From Jannaschia faecimaris (GTDB lineage Bacteria; Pseudomonadota; Alphaproteobacteria; Rhodobacterales; Rhodobacteraceae), in assembly GCF_900107415.1 (NCBI RefSeq), contig NZ_FNPX01000002.1, forward strand, positions 62,001-126,000: DNA of 64,000 nucleotides. The letters are read 5' to 3'. Below the pieces are notes generated by a model that had not been told where the DNA came from, ran no database searches, and saw nothing but the letters and a program-made list of their open reading frames with translations. A program made the position numbers and the translations under genes. Of the stretch, positions 35,680 through 45,574 are shown in pieces. Each line of letters opens with the position of its first letter. The first letter of the stretch is position 1.

Positions 35680-36314
35680 TCCGTGGGAGCCAGCAGCTTA
35701 AGTGCGGCCCTGATCAGGCCCGCCGTGTCGTCCGCCGTGCCGGTGGCCTCGGCGACAGCACGGGCCGCATCGGCGGGCGCATAACCCAGGTTCGACAGCG
35801 CGGAGAGAGCCTCGGCCTGCGCGGCGGCCGCTCCGGGATTTGCGGTCGCGACCTGTACGGCGGCGGACCTGTCCACAAGTGGATCCTCCGCCTCGCCCTC
35901 CATCAGCATCATCGCAGGTGCCTTGCCCTTCAATTCCAACACGACACGTTGAGCGATCTTGGGGCCGACGCCCGGTGCCGCCTTCACCGCCGCCGCATCG
36001 CCAAGCGCGATCGCCCGCGCCACACCTTCCGCCCCTAGCGTGCCGAGAATGGCAAGCGACCCCTTGGCCCCGATCCCCTGAACAGACGTCAGCAGGCGGT
36101 GCCACTCCCGCTCCTGCACCGTCAGGAAGCCAAACAATTGCAACAGGTCCTCGCGCACCAGAAGCTCCGTCCAAAGGGCGATGGGCGACTTGACCGGCGG
36201 CAGCGCGACAAGCGTCCGGTCCGAGCAATAGACAATGTAACCCACGCCATTCACATCAAGCAGGACGTGGTCGGATCCCTTGTGGGCCAGACGCCCCGTC
36301 AAACGCCCGATCAT
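35676..36314 (-). CDS. ruvA: Holliday junction DNA-binding protein RuvA
   Basis: This protein forms the tetramer that holds the Holliday junction for RuvB. The 212-aa protein has the OB domain ([31 protein letters not shown]) and helix-hairpin-helix elements ([17 protein letters not shown] and [20 protein letters not shown]). An acidic linker and C-terminal domain III follow ([19 protein letters not shown]). I set the start at ATG 36314, which overlaps the ruvC stop by four bases; the frame to 36371 adds 19 residues not seen in RuvA. Confidence 0.96.
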   Translation of the reverse strand: MIGRLTGRLAHKGSDHVLLDVNGVGYIVYCSDRTLVALPPVKSPIALWTELLVREDLLQLFGFLTVQEREWHRLLTSVQGIGAKGSLAILGTLGAEGVARAIALGDAAAVKAAPGVGPKIAQRVVLELKGKAPAMMLMEGEAEDPLVDRSAAVQVATANPGAAAAQAEALSALSNLGYAPADAARAVAEATGTADDTAGLIRAALKLLAPTE

Positions 36315-36811
36315 CCGCGCGCGACCGCAGCGGCCAGCCGTCCAGCCGTCTGCAAATGCGCCGCGTGGCAAAGCGCAATGGCAAGTGCGTCGGCGGCATC
36401 TGCGGAATGCGGCGCACAGCCGGGCAATTGCATTTTCACCATGTGCAAAATCTGCGCCTTGTCGGCGTGACCGACGCCGACGACCGCCTTCTTGACCGCG
36501 TTGGGCGCGTATTCCCCCACGACCAGCCCAGCCTGCGCGGGGACCAGCATCACCACGCCTCGCGCCTGACCCAGCTTCAGCGTTCCGGCTCCGTCGCGGT
36601 TCACGAATGTCTGCTCGACCGCGCAGGCATCTGGCGCGTGTTGGGCCAGAACCTCGGTCAGCAGTTCATGCAGCGACAGCAGGCGCTCGGCCATCGCTTT
36701 GCCGGTGGGGCGGGCGGTTCCGTTCGCGACGTGACGTTGCCGCGGTCCGTCCACCTCAATAACGCCCCAGCCGCAATTCACGAGTCCCGGATCTATTCCC
36801 ATCACGCGCAT
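36311..36811 (-). CDS. ruvC: Holliday junction resolvase RuvC
   Basis: This endonuclease cuts Holliday junctions symmetrically. The acidic active-site residues of the RNase H-like fold are Asp7 (GIDPG), Glu66 (AVEQTF), Asp138 and Asp141 (in [15 protein letters not shown]). Length 166 aa is normal. It heads the minus-strand ruv operon; the 307-bp space upstream (36812-37118), shared with the divergent DUF1127 gene, should hold its promoter. Confidence 0.97.
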   Translation of the reverse strand: MRVMGIDPGLVNCGWGVIEVDGPRQRHVANGTARPTGKAMAERLLSLHELLTEVLAQHAPDACAVEQTFVNRDGAGTLKLGQARGVVMLVPAQAGLVVGEYAPNAVKKAVVGVGHADKAQILHMVKMQLPGCAPHSADAADALAIALCHAAHLQTAGRLAAAVARG

Positions 36812-37118
36812 CTGCCCAAATCCCGTGCCTGCTTCGATGTTCTTGTTTTACCCTTCGCTAGCACGCAAAGATCGACAGGGCCAGCCTCGTGATACTGCCC
36901 CGCATGGCCGATCCAGAATGGCGGCGAGGTTCGCCCATCCGAATGCACCGCCGCAGGGATGCTTAACGAGTTTTCATTCTGCCATGCAGAAAGCACATAG
37001 CGGGCATGTAAGCTTGATAATTGTGCAGTTTGCAAACTCTACCTAGGTGCTGGTCATCCGAGGCAGCCGAAAATGGGCTGCACACCCTTTTGAACCCCTT
37101 CGCTGACAGGATAGCCCA
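36812..37118. promoter_or_regulatory. Intergenic region between ruvC and the DUF1127 gene
   Basis: These 307 bases hold no convincing gene. They contain a perfect 12-bp palindrome AGTTTGCAAACT (37028-37039) just after a TTGATA box (37015-37020), and a hairpin GCAGCC-gaaaatg-GGCTGC (37064-37082) in the probable 5' leader of the DUF1127 gene. A ruvC promoter was not resolved. Confidence 0.45.
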
Positions 37119-37310
37119 ATGGCCACTTTCGACGCATTTACCCCCGCCCGCCGCGCCCCCTCCATGGGCGTATTTTCTAACCTGATGGGTCGCATCATCG
37201 CGTGGAACGACCGCCGCGTGACCCTGAAGATGCTCCGGGGTCTGACAGACCGCGAACTTTCTGACATCGGCCTGGAACGTGGCGATATCACAACTTGGTC
37301 CAGCAACTGA
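37119..37310 (+). CDS. DUF1127 (YjiS-like) small protein
   Basis: This 63-aa basic protein has a C-terminal DUF1127 motif: WNDRRVTLKMLRGLTDRELSDIGLERGDI. DUF1127 proteins in alphaproteobacteria have been tied to RNA interaction, phosphate or stress responses and small-RNA turnover, so a regulatory role is plausible. The first 25 residues (MATFDAFTPARRAPSMG) are variable in such proteins. Upstream are a 12-bp palindrome and a hairpin in the leader. A CGCCC/GGGCG stem with a weak T tract (37344-37370) follows. Confidence 0.85.
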   Translation: MATFDAFTPARRAPSMGVFSNLMGRIIAWNDRRVTLKMLRGLTDRELSDIGLERGDITTWSSN

Positions 37311-37389
37311 GGCCAAGTCTACTTGCCAACCGTTCGAACGGGTCGCCCTGCCGGGGCGGCTCGTTTTCGTTTGGCCGCGTGCCCCGGCG

Positions 37390-38286
37390 TTAACGCCGCC
37401 TGAGCGTCAGCGTCGTCCAGTCTCCGATCTCGCCGCGCCGGACCAGATCCCAGCCGGCCACCTCGTAGGCCGAGACCACATCGTCGCCCTGCGGATTCAG
37501 AATGCCCGACAGGATTGCAAAGCCACCCGGCGCGGCATGGGCCGCCAGATCGGGCGCAAGTTCGATGAGCGGCCCCTTCAGGATATTCGCAAAGATCACG
37601 CCATAGGGGGCCGATTCAGCCAGACGCGGGTGGTCGAAGCCTGCCGCCTCGACGCATTCGATCCGGCCGGACAGGTCGTTCACGTCGACATTCGCCTGCG
37701 CCACCTCGACCGCGACCGAGTCGATATCGGACGCGATGACCGGCGCGCCGTCCCAGACCTTGGCCGCCGCCATTGCCAGTACGGCCGTTCCGGCACCAAT
37801 GTCGGCGGTCGGACAGGGTTCAAGCCCATCCTCCAGCAACGCTTCGAACGCGAGAAGGCAGCCAAGCGTCGTGCCGTGGTGTCCGGTGCCGAAGGCCATC
37901 GCAGCCTCGATCAACAGGCCCGTGCGTCCATCGGGCAAACGGTCTGCGTCGTGACTGCCATAGACGAAGAACCGGCCCGCCTCGACCGGTTGCAGTTCCC
38001 GGCGCACATGCGCGACCCAGTCTGTGGGCGGCACCTCCGAAATGACGAAGGGCTTCGCGTCGAAGGCTGCGGCCAGCAGGGCCAGCTCGGTGCCGTCTGG
38101 TTCCTCCGCGAAGTAGGCCCCCACTTCCCAAAGGCCGGACCCGTCCTCCATTTCGAAGACGCCGACCCCGTCCGGCTCGATCACCTCTTCCAGAGCATTG
38201 CCCAGCCCCTCGGCCTGGGCCTTCGATCTCAGCGTGGTTAGGGCGGTCCAGCTGGCGGGTGTGATGTCGGAGGTCGTATCGGACAT
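37390..38286 (-). CDS. prmA: Ribosomal protein L11 methyltransferase PrmA
   Basis: This S-adenosylmethionine-dependent enzyme trimethylates ribosomal protein L11. The 298-aa protein has an N-terminal substrate-recognition domain and a Rossmann-like methyltransferase domain with AFGTGHHGTTLGCLLAFE, CPTADIGAGTAVLAMAAAK (motif I), VIASDIDSVAVEVAQAN and GVIFANILKGPLIELA (the NPPY-like loop). ATG 38286 is preceded by AAGGAGACC; the longer frame to 38325 is not supported. It is divergent from the next gene. Confidence 0.93.
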   Translation of the reverse strand: MSDTTSDITPASWTALTTLRSKAQAEGLGNALEEVIEPDGVGVFEMEDGSGLWEVGAYFAEEPDGTELALLAAAFDAKPFVISEVPPTDWVAHVRRELQPVEAGRFFVYGSHDADRLPDGRTGLLIEAAMAFGTGHHGTTLGCLLAFEALLEDGLEPCPTADIGAGTAVLAMAAAKVWDGAPVIASDIDSVAVEVAQANVDVNDLSGRIECVEAAGFDHPRLAESAPYGVIFANILKGPLIELAPDLAAHAAPGGFAILSGILNPQGDDVVSAYEVAGWDLVRRGEIGDWTTLTLRRR

Positions 38287-38388
38287 TGGGGTCTCCTTGG
38301 CGGTGTGCCGTTGCTTTGGGCACATCGGGCTGCCCCGTCAACTGCTCCCCCACTGGAATCCCGGCGGCTCCCGTGGCACGTCGGGCGC

Positions 38389-39042
38389 ATGACCGAGACA
38401 CCCCCCTCCCTTGCCCCGCTGACACCCGAGGCCATCGAAGCGCTGTTCACCCGCGCCGACGGCCAATTCCTCTTCGCCCGATGGGGCCGCCCGATCGTGC
38501 CGGTCGTGTTTGGCGTCACCGACGAGACAGTCGGCGTGCTTAAGGGTGCAATCGAGGCCCTCTGCGTGCTGACCAGCCACAAGATGGCCGAAACGGACCC
38601 CGAACTGGGGGCAAACATGATGGTATTCTTCGTGCGCGACTGGTCCGAATTGCCCGAAACCCCGAACTTGGACCGCTTGATCCCCGAGCTCGGCCCCCTG
38701 ACCGAACGCCTGGAGCAAGCCGGGGCCAACCAGTACCGAATTTTCCGCTTCGACTCCGACGGCGCGATCAAGGCCTGTTTCACCTTTATACGCATGGATG
38801 AACATCTGGCCGACGTACCGGCCGAAACGCTGGCGTTGAACCAGATGGTTCAGGCGATGGTCCTGTGGTCGGACACCGCCTTTCAGGACGCCTCGCCCCT
38901 CGCCATGGTCGGGGACCGCGCCGCACTGCGCCCAGACATCGCGGACCTGATGCGCGCATCTTACGATCCGGTTCTGCCCGCGATGGCGCAGGACAGCAGC
39001 CATGCGCTGCGCCTGTTCGCGCGCACGGGAAAACTGCAATGA
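38389..39042 (+). CDS. Hypothetical protein upstream of ybgC
   Basis: This 217-aa soluble protein is of unknown function. No signal peptide, membrane segment or recognisable motif is visible. It begins MTETPPSLAPLTPEAIEALF, has FLFARWGRPIVPVVFG near residue 28, and is evenly acidic and hydrophobic through its length like a folded globular protein. I chose ATG 38389 rather than the upstream in-frame start because the extra 28 residues read as antisense of the prmA leader. Its stop overlaps the ybgC start (ATGA), so the two are co-translated and it may be linked to the Tol-Pal cluster. Confidence 0.75.
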   Translation: MTETPPSLAPLTPEAIEALFTRADGQFLFARWGRPIVPVVFGVTDETVGVLKGAIEALCVLTSHKMAETDPELGANMMVFFVRDWSELPETPNLDRLIPELGPLTERLEQAGANQYRIFRFDSDGAIKACFTFIRMDEHLADVPAETLALNQMVQAMVLWSDTAFQDASPLAMVGDRAALRPDIADLMRASYDPVLPAMAQDSSHALRLFARTGKLQ

Positions 39043-39425
39043 CCCACAGTTGGCCAATCCGCGTGTACTATGAAGACGTCGATCTGGCAGGGATCGTCTA
39101 TTACGCCAATTACCTACGATATATCGAACGGGCCCGGTCGGAAATGGTTCGCGAAGCAGGCGTCGATCAGGTCGCGATGCGCCGGAATGGCATTGTCTTT
39201 GCCGTCTCGCGGGTGGAGGCGGATTACCTCAAGCCCGCCCACTACGACGACAACCTTGTCGTCGAAACGCGGCTCACGCGGATGACACCGGCGCGGTTCG
39301 ACATGGAACAAGTGGTCAAACGGGACCAGACGGTCGTGTTCCGCGCGGCGGTCACCATTGTCTGCATGGATTTGAAAGGCCGTCCGACGCGCCTGCCGGT
39401 CGTCGTGTCGCAGATGGCGCAGTAA
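39039..39425 (+). CDS. ybgC: Tol-Pal-associated acyl-CoA thioesterase YbgC
   Basis: This hot-dog fold thioesterase is encoded with tol-pal genes in most proteobacteria. The 128-aa protein has the catalytic region YYEDVDLAGIVYYANYLRYIERARSE (Asp15 in the VDLAG motif; quoted in pieces the key parts are EDVDLAG and YANYLRY) and ends KGRPTRLP. It acts on acyl-CoA or acyl-carrier substrates tied to phospholipid metabolism. Start ATG 39039 overlaps the stop of the hypothetical gene upstream. The tolQ gene lies 964 bp further on, after a VasI-like protein gene. Confidence 0.94.
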   Translation: MTHSWPIRVYYEDVDLAGIVYYANYLRYIERARSEMVREAGVDQVAMRRNGIVFAVSRVEADYLKPAHYDDNLVVETRLTRMTPARFDMEQVVKRDQTVVFRAAVTIVCMDLKGRPTRLPVVVSQMAQ

Positions 39426-39474
39426 CTTTTTGTAAACCTCGACGTGGAAGGGTGCGCAAAAGCAGTGAGCACCA

Positions 39475-40296
39475 ATGTCCTTCTTTCTTCGTCTCTTCGC
39501 TTTCGCCGGCACGGCTGCGGCGGGCGTGACCTTGGGGTACTACGGCCTCGCCCTCCGACCAAGCCCGCAGATCAACGTGACAGCGGCCGATCGCATCGCC
39601 CTTCCGCCAAGCCACCCGATGCCGCCGCGCCCCATGGCGCCCATTATTGTTCCGGAACCACCGGCCCCGCGACAGCCGTGGACCCTGCGACAGGAGGCGG
39701 CGACAGTCACCGACCTGACCAATGTCTACCTGTCAGTCCCCAGCGAGGAGGCGCTGACCTGCGGTCCGCGACGACGGGCCTCCCTGATTCTGCGCTGCCT
39801 TGAGGATCAAACCTCCGTCTACATTGCCCACGATTGCGCGACGCCACCCACCGATCCAGATGGCTGGCCGGTTGATCTCCGGCTCGGCGATGGACCGGCC
39901 ACCCGGATGCTTATGCAGGTGGACAGCCAGGGCGAAGCGTTGGGCCACTGGGAACATCAAGCCGCCCGCATCCTCATTGAACGCCTGCTGACAGCCGATA
40001 CGCTTCATCTTGGCTTCGCCGACGCGGACGGCATTGCGAACCGTATGCACTTCCCATTGAGTGGACTGGGCAGTCGCCTCGACACCCTGAAGACGGCCTG
40101 CCACTGGGCGGCGGTCCCGTCGTGGGAAATCGGCCCGCGCCCCCTGCCGGTGGAGGGCGCAGTCAACACCCACGATCACGATCAGCAATCGCCGTTCAGG
40201 CCCCCAAACGCACCGCCGCCGGAGAGTGCAGGGCATTTCTTGAGCGGGTCACCCCAAGCCGCCGACAGGGCACGCAACAATCCGCCCACACGCTGA
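39475..40296 (+). CDS. Membrane-anchored protein with VasI/TagO-like domain
   Basis: This 273-aa protein has one N-terminal membrane segment (about 5-27), a proline-rich linker (45-70) and a folded domain at about 95-211. That domain resembles VasI/TagO proteins associated with type VI secretion: LRCLEDQTSVYIAHDC (106-121), WPVDLRLGDGP (131-141), GEALGHWE (153-160) and LKTACHW (205-211). The C-terminal 60 residues are Pro/Ser/His-rich and disordered. No type VI genes are in the window. It stands between ybgC and tolQ on the same strand, so a cell-envelope role near Tol-Pal is the best inference. VasI assignment is by pattern only. Confidence 0.65.
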   Translation: MSFFLRLFAFAGTAAAGVTLGYYGLALRPSPQINVTAADRIALPPSHPMPPRPMAPIIVPEPPAPRQPWTLRQEAATVTDLTNVYLSVPSEEALTCGPRRRASLILRCLEDQTSVYIAHDCATPPTDPDGWPVDLRLGDGPATRMLMQVDSQGEALGHWEHQAARILIERLLTADTLHLGFADADGIANRMHFPLSGLGSRLDTLKTACHWAAVPSWEIGPRPLPVEGAVNTHDHDQQSPFRPPNAPPPESAGHFLSGSPQAADRARNNPPTR

Positions 40297-40388
40297 TCGA
40301 CCTACACAAAGCGCTTTCCGTCTGTTAAACAGGCTGTAATGCACAGCGGTCGATAAACGGCCCTCACAACCAAGGACGGGCAGTCCGT

Positions 40389-41087
<699 letters not shown>

Positions 41088-41088
41088 T

Positions 41089-41574
41089 ATGGGTGCGGGC
41101 ACGATTCAATCGGATGGAGGCGGGTCACGCCGCCGCAGACGCGGTGGCGGCGGTGCCAAACCCATGTCCGAAATCAATGTCACGCCGTTCGTCGACGTGA
41201 TGCTGGTGCTGTTGATCATCTTCATGGTTGCGGCCCCCTTGTTGACAGCCGGCGTGCCGATCGAGCTGCCGGAAACCGCTGCCGCGCCCCTGCCCCAGGA
41301 AGACGAGGAGCCGCTGGCCGTGACGGTCGCCGCCGATGGACGCGTCTTGATCGGCTCCACTGAAGTGCAACGGGACGAATTGCTGACCCGCCTGCGTGGC
41401 ATCGCGCAAGAGCGGACGTCGAACAAGGTCTACCTGCGCGGCGACGGCGACGTCCCCTACGGTGAGATCATGGTGGTCATGGGCGCGCTGAATGCGGGTG
41501 GCTTCCGAGACATTGGCCTGGTGACGGACGCGGGCGGCCCGACGCTGGACGGCGGCGGGACGCAGGGCAACTAG
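41089..41574 (+). CDS. tolR: Tol-Pal system protein TolR
   Basis: This ExbD/TolR-family protein has one membrane segment carrying the proton-relay aspartate (INVTPFVDVMLVLLIIFMV), followed by a periplasmic domain. The 161-aa protein starts at ATG 41089; the frame from 41050 would begin inside tolQ. The N-terminus is glycine/arginine-rich (GGGSRRRRRGGGGAKPM), as often seen in alphaproteobacterial TolR. It ends directly before the tolA start (41575). Confidence 0.95.
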   Translation: MGAGTIQSDGGGSRRRRRGGGGAKPMSEINVTPFVDVMLVLLIIFMVAAPLLTAGVPIELPETAAAPLPQEDEEPLAVTVAADGRVLIGSTEVQRDELLTRLRGIAQERTSNKVYLRGDGDVPYGEIMVVMGALNAGGFRDIGLVTDAGGPTLDGGGTQGN

Positions 41575-42732
41575 ATGGAAAAGCGAACGGCGCTGGCCCT
41601 GTCGGGCACGGCCCACGCAGGGGTCATCGTCTGGGCATTGCTTGCCGGCTTCTTCAATCCTGTCGAGGACGAGGAAAGCCTTCAGATCGCCTCGGTCGGG
41701 ATCGTTTCGACCGCCGAATTCGACGCCCTGGTTTCGCGCACACCCGGCCCCGGCACCCCCTCGCCTGACGCCCCGACCGCCCCCGAAGCACCGACCACTC
41801 CCGACGCACCCGTCGCCGAGACACCGCCCCCGCAGCCGCCGCAACGCCCGGAAACGCCCGCGCCGACGCCGCCGGACACCACGCCGGACGTGGCCCAACT
41901 GGTGACGCCACCAACAACCGAGGCCGTGACCGAAACGCCGGACGCGCCGCCGCCGCCCGCGGCGGAGGATGCTCCCGTGTCTACCCGGCCCACGCCGCGC
42001 CAGGCTGACATCGTGACGCAACGCCCGACGCCTGCCCCGCCGCCATTGGTCGAAATCGCGCCAACCGTCGAAGCTTCGTCCGAGCCCAGCGAGCTGCCCG
42101 AACCGGAAGCACCCGTGGAACCCGAGGAGCAGGCCGCCCCGGAAGAGACGACGACCGCCGTCGTCACCGAGGCCGACGAGCCCGCGGCAGCCGAGATCAC
42201 GTCCCTTGCCCCCGAGGATTCGCCACGCCCCGGTCGCCGTCCGGCCCGGCCCGAACCCACGCAGACGGCGGCCGCCGCGACCGAGACTCCGGCCCCTGCC
42301 CAGACGACCGAGCCGTCGAGCACCGCGCCCGCCAGCGAGCCGCGGCAGGTCGACACGTCCGACGCGCTGCGCGAAGCGCTTTCCGGCGGTGGCAGCGCCG
42401 CACAGGAGGGTCCGCAACTGACCGACGGCCAGAAAGAAGGCTTCCGCCTTGCCGTGCAGGCCTGCTGGGACCTTGGGGCCGTCTCGACAGATGTGACGAA
42501 CACGATTGTGGAAGTCCGATTCCAGATGCGCGAAGACGGCTTCCCCGTGTCCTCTTCCATACGGTTGGAAGGCACACGCGGCGGCACCGATGCCTCGGCC
42601 CAGATCGCGTTGGAACGGGCGCGCCAGGCGATCATCGGCTGCTCCCGTCAGAATGGCGGCTACGACTTACCGGCAGAAAGCTATGACGACTGGAAAGACA
42701 TCATCATCACCTTCGACCCGACCCGGCGGTGA
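41575..42732 (+). CDS. tolA: TolA-like envelope-spanning protein
   Basis: This 385-aa protein has an N-terminal membrane helix (about 8-27), a very long Pro/Ala/Thr/Glu-rich segment (about 58-265) that would cross the periplasm, and a C-terminal domain (about 285-385) resembling TolA domain III. Relevant stretches are RLAVQACWDLGAVSTDV, EVRFQMREDGFPVSSSI and ALERARQAIIGCS. The linker is proline-rich rather than the alanine/lysine helical type of E. coli TolA, as usual in alphaproteobacteria. Position between tolR and tolB makes the call firm despite weak sequence conservation. Confidence 0.88.
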   Translation: MEKRTALALSGTAHAGVIVWALLAGFFNPVEDEESLQIASVGIVSTAEFDALVSRTPGPGTPSPDAPTAPEAPTTPDAPVAETPPPQPPQRPETPAPTPPDTTPDVAQLVTPPTTEAVTETPDAPPPPAAEDAPVSTRPTPRQADIVTQRPTPAPPPLVEIAPTVEASSEPSELPEPEAPVEPEEQAAPEETTTAVVTEADEPAAAEITSLAPEDSPRPGRRPARPEPTQTAAAATETPAPAQTTEPSSTAPASEPRQVDTSDALREALSGGGSAAQEGPQLTDGQKEGFRLAVQACWDLGAVSTDVTNTIVEVRFQMREDGFPVSSSIRLEGTRGGTDASAQIALERARQAIIGCSRQNGGYDLPAESYDDWKDIIITFDPTRR

Positions 42733-42859
42733 TGAACTTGGCTTTCGAAATCCGCACGATCACTCGCTTTTCAACACGCCGCATCGCGCGAAAGGTTGAG
42801 AAAATATCCTACTCCGGTGATACCGACTCAGGTGCCCCCGAGGAAACAAAGAGGTTCAG

Positions 42860-44212
42860 GTGACACAAAGGTTCAACGGATCGATCTTGCGGCAGCTTGC
42901 TACGGCACTGCTGATGGGCTGTGCGGCGTTGTCGGCCACCTTGGCGACACCGGCGCAGGCCCAGCTGCGCATTACCATCACCGACCCCACCCTGTCGCCG
43001 ATGCCCTTCGCGGTGCCGACGTTCGTGGCGCGCAACGCGGCCGCAGCCGACCTGTCCGAAGATATCACCCGCGTGATTTCTGCGGATCTTTCCAACACCG
43101 GCCTATTCCGCGAAATCTCGAAGGACTCGCATGTCGCCCGGATCACCAGCTTCGATGCCCCGATCCAGTTCTCCGATTGGAAGGCGATCAACACCCAGGC
43201 TTTGATTACCGGGTCCGTCCTTGTGGAAAGTGACGGTCGCGTCGTGGTCCAGTTCCGGCTGTTCGACGTCGTTTCCGAACAGCCCCTCGGCGAGGGCCTG
43301 CAATTCGTCGGCACGCAGGAAGCTTGGCGGCGCATGGCGCATAAGGTGGCCGATGCCGCCTATTCGCGCATCACCGGCGAGGGCCCCTACTTCGACAGCC
43401 GCGTTGTCTTCGTATCCGAACAGGGACCCAAGGATGCGCGCCTCAAGCGTCTCGCGGTCATGGATTACGACGGCGCGAACGTGCAGTATCTGACCTCCTC
43501 CGACAGCATCGTGCTGGCACCCCGGTTCAGCCCGCGCGGCGACAAGATCATATATACGGGCTACGAATCCGGCTTTCCGAAGGTCACCCTGATCGACGTG
43601 GCGACCCTTCAGAAGCAGACGGTCGGCGGTGTGGATCAGAACATGAGCTTCGCCCCCCGTTTCAGCCCGGACGGCGGGCGGGTCGTTTATTCGGCCGAAG
43701 TCGCGGGCAATACGGACCTGTACGTCCTCGACATCAATTCGGGCGCGACCACACGTTTGACGACCGCCCCCTCGATCGAAACCGCCCCCAGCTTCAGCCC
43801 GGACGGCACCCGCATCGTCTTCGAAAGCGACCGCTCGGGCGCGCCGCAGCTTTACATCATGCCCGCGGGCGGCGGTGAAGGCAGTCGGATCAGCTTTGGC
43901 GACGGTCGCTATGGCACGCCCGTCTGGTCGCCGCGCAACGACTACATTGCATTCACCAAGCAGAATGCGGGCCGGTTCCATATCGGCGTCATGCGCACCG
44001 ACGGCTCCGAGGAACGGTTGCTGACCGGTGCCTTCCTGGATGAAGGTCCGACATGGGCCCCGAACGGGCGCGTCGTCATGTTCACCCGCGAAACCGCCGG
44101 GGCAAACGGTGCCCCTGCGCTCTATACGGTCGATATCACCGGCCGGAATCTTCAACGCGCCGCGACACCCGCGGCGGCATCGGACCCATCCTGGGGTCCG
44201 CTCCTTCCCTGA
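42860..44212 (+). CDS. tolB: Tol-Pal system periplasmic beta-propeller TolB
   Basis: This 450-aa secreted protein with an N-terminal anticodon-binding-like domain and a six-bladed propeller interacts with Pal and TolA. The start is GTG 42860 after GAGGTTCAG, with a signal peptide ending near AQAQ. Propeller repeats carry the signature pattern [16 protein letters not shown], with variants [17 protein letters not shown] and [16 protein letters not shown]. The 127-bp gap after tolA may hold a separate promoter. It ends 7 nt before pal. Confidence 0.95.
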   Translation: MTQRFNGSILRQLATALLMGCAALSATLATPAQAQLRITITDPTLSPMPFAVPTFVARNAAAADLSEDITRVISADLSNTGLFREISKDSHVARITSFDAPIQFSDWKAINTQALITGSVLVESDGRVVVQFRLFDVVSEQPLGEGLQFVGTQEAWRRMAHKVADAAYSRITGEGPYFDSRVVFVSEQGPKDARLKRLAVMDYDGANVQYLTSSDSIVLAPRFSPRGDKIIYTGYESGFPKVTLIDVATLQKQTVGGVDQNMSFAPRFSPDGGRVVYSAEVAGNTDLYVLDINSGATTRLTTAPSIETAPSFSPDGTRIVFESDRSGAPQLYIMPAGGGEGSRISFGDGRYGTPVWSPRNDYIAFTKQNAGRFHIGVMRTDGSEERLLTGAFLDEGPTWAPNGRVVMFTRETAGANGAPALYTVDITGRNLQRAATPAAASDPSWGPLLP

Positions 44213-44219
44213 GGACTTA

Positions 44220-44738
44220 ATGATGAAATTTACGGCTCTACTCCTGATCTCCGCACTTGCACTCACCGCCTGCGGCAACCGGCTTGGTGGCGCGGGTGCC
44301 GGCGGTGCCGTCGATCTGAACTCCGCGGGTGGCGCCGGCGGCTTCGCACCCGGCAGCGTGAACGACCCCGCCTCGGTCGCCTATTTCCAACAGAACGTGG
44401 GCGATCGCGTGTTGTTTGCGGTTGATCAGTCCACGCTGACCGCCGAGGGGCAGACTGTTCTGGCCGGTCAGGCGCAATGGCTGAACGCGAACTCCGGCTA
44501 CACCGCGCTGGTCGAGGGGCACGCAGACGAACAGGGCACGCGGGAATACAACCTGGCCCTTGGCGGGCGGCGCGCGAATGCGGCCCGCGACTACCTGATC
44601 AGCCAGGGTGTCGCCCCGAACCGGCTGCGCACCATCTCCTACGGGAAGGAGCGCCCGCTTCAGGTTTGCTCGACCGAAGCCTGCTACAGTCAGAACCGCC
44701 GCGCAGTAACGGTGCTGGCCGCCGGGGCGGGCTTCTGA
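44220..44738 (+). CDS. pal: Peptidoglycan-associated lipoprotein Pal
   Basis: This 172-aa outer-membrane lipoprotein has lipobox LTAC (Cys18) and an OmpA-like peptidoglycan-binding domain: VLFAVDQSTLTAEGQTVL, EGHADEQGTREYNLALGGRRA and NRLRTISYGKERPL. The start is ATG 44220 or 44223 after GAGGA. The stop overlaps the first base of cpoB (TGATG). Residues 21-50 are a glycine/alanine-rich linker. Confidence 0.96.
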   Translation: MMKFTALLLISALALTACGNRLGGAGAGGAVDLNSAGGAGGFAPGSVNDPASVAYFQQNVGDRVLFAVDQSTLTAEGQTVLAGQAQWLNANSGYTALVEGHADEQGTREYNLALGGRRANAARDYLISQGVAPNRLRTISYGKERPLQVCSTEACYSQNRRAVTVLAAGAGF

Positions 44739-45574
44739 TGTTGCGCGCCGCCACACTTGCGCTGGCCCTTGCCGTCACGCCGGTGGCGGCACTGGCGCAA
44801 CAGGATCAGACTTTGGCCGACATCCGTCAGCAGTTGAGCGTGCTCCGTGTCGAAATGCAGAAACTGACCGGGGAGCTGAATACGACCGGGGCCCCCGGCG
44901 TTTCGGTCGGTGGGTCAACCGTCCCGGACCGCGTCAACGCGATCGAAAGCGAGCTTCAGCGCCTGACCCAGCAGACCGAGCGTCTGTCCTTTCGCGTGGA
45001 AAGCGTTGCGCGTGACGGCTCGGCCCGGATCGAGGACCTGCGTTTCCAGCTCTGCGAATTGACATCCGATTGCGACCTTGCCGCACTTCCAAGCCCTACG
45101 CCCCTTGGGGGGGCCGAAACCGGGGCCGAACCGGCAGCAAGCGGTGGCACGGCCCCGACCGGTGACGCATCGGGCGGGGCGCAACTGGCGGTTGGCGAAC
45201 AGGCAGACTTCGACCGGGCCCGCGCCGCGCTGGATGCCGGCAACAACGCCGAAGCCGCGCAGTTGTTCGAGCAATTCGTGACCGCCTATCCCACGGGTCC
45301 GCTCTCGACCGACGCGCATTTCTTCCGGGGCCAGGCCTTGGCGCGTGACAGCCAGCACGCCGCGGCCGCCCGCGCGTACCTGGAGGCGTTTTCCGGCACT
45401 CCCGAAGGCCCGCGTGCGGCCGAGTCGCTCGTCGGGCTGGGCACCGCGCTCGGCTCGTTAGGACAGACCGACGAAGCCTGCCTGACCTTGTCGGAAGTGG
45501 CGATTCGCTTTCCGCAGTCCCCCGCCGTCGCACAGGCCAATTCGGCACGGGCAGGCCTTGGCTGCACCGGATGA
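44738..45574 (+). CDS. cpoB: Cell division coordinator CpoB (YbgF)
   Basis: This 278-aa periplasmic protein has a signal peptide (1-20), an N-terminal coiled coil (about 23-65: LADIRQQLSVLRVEMQKLTG; and 68-100) that trimerises in homologues, a glycine/alanine-rich linker and three TPR repeats (about 165-275; YPTGPLSTDAHFFRGQAL). CpoB links peptidoglycan synthesis to Tol constriction. The last 17 bases overlap the tilS start at TTG 45558. Confidence 0.93.
   Translation: MLRAATLALALAVTPVAALAQQDQTLADIRQQLSVLRVEMQKLTGELNTTGAPGVSVGGSTVPDRVNAIESELQRLTQQTERLSFRVESVARDGSARIEDLRFQLCELTSDCDLAALPSPTPLGGAETGAEPAASGGTAPTGDASGGAQLAVGEQADFDRARAALDAGNNAEAAQLFEQFVTAYPTGPLSTDAHFFRGQALARDSQHAAAARAYLEAFSGTPEGPRAAESLVGLGTALGSLGQTDEACLTLSEVAIRFPQSPAVAQANSARAGLGCTG

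Noticed and set aside
35472-36038. Plus-strand ORF with CxxC pairs opposite ruvA
   Set aside because: The CRSC and CPAC pairs look like a zinc ribbon, but the frame continues antisense through ruvA and lacks a supporting neighbour; the minus-strand ORF fits the operon better.
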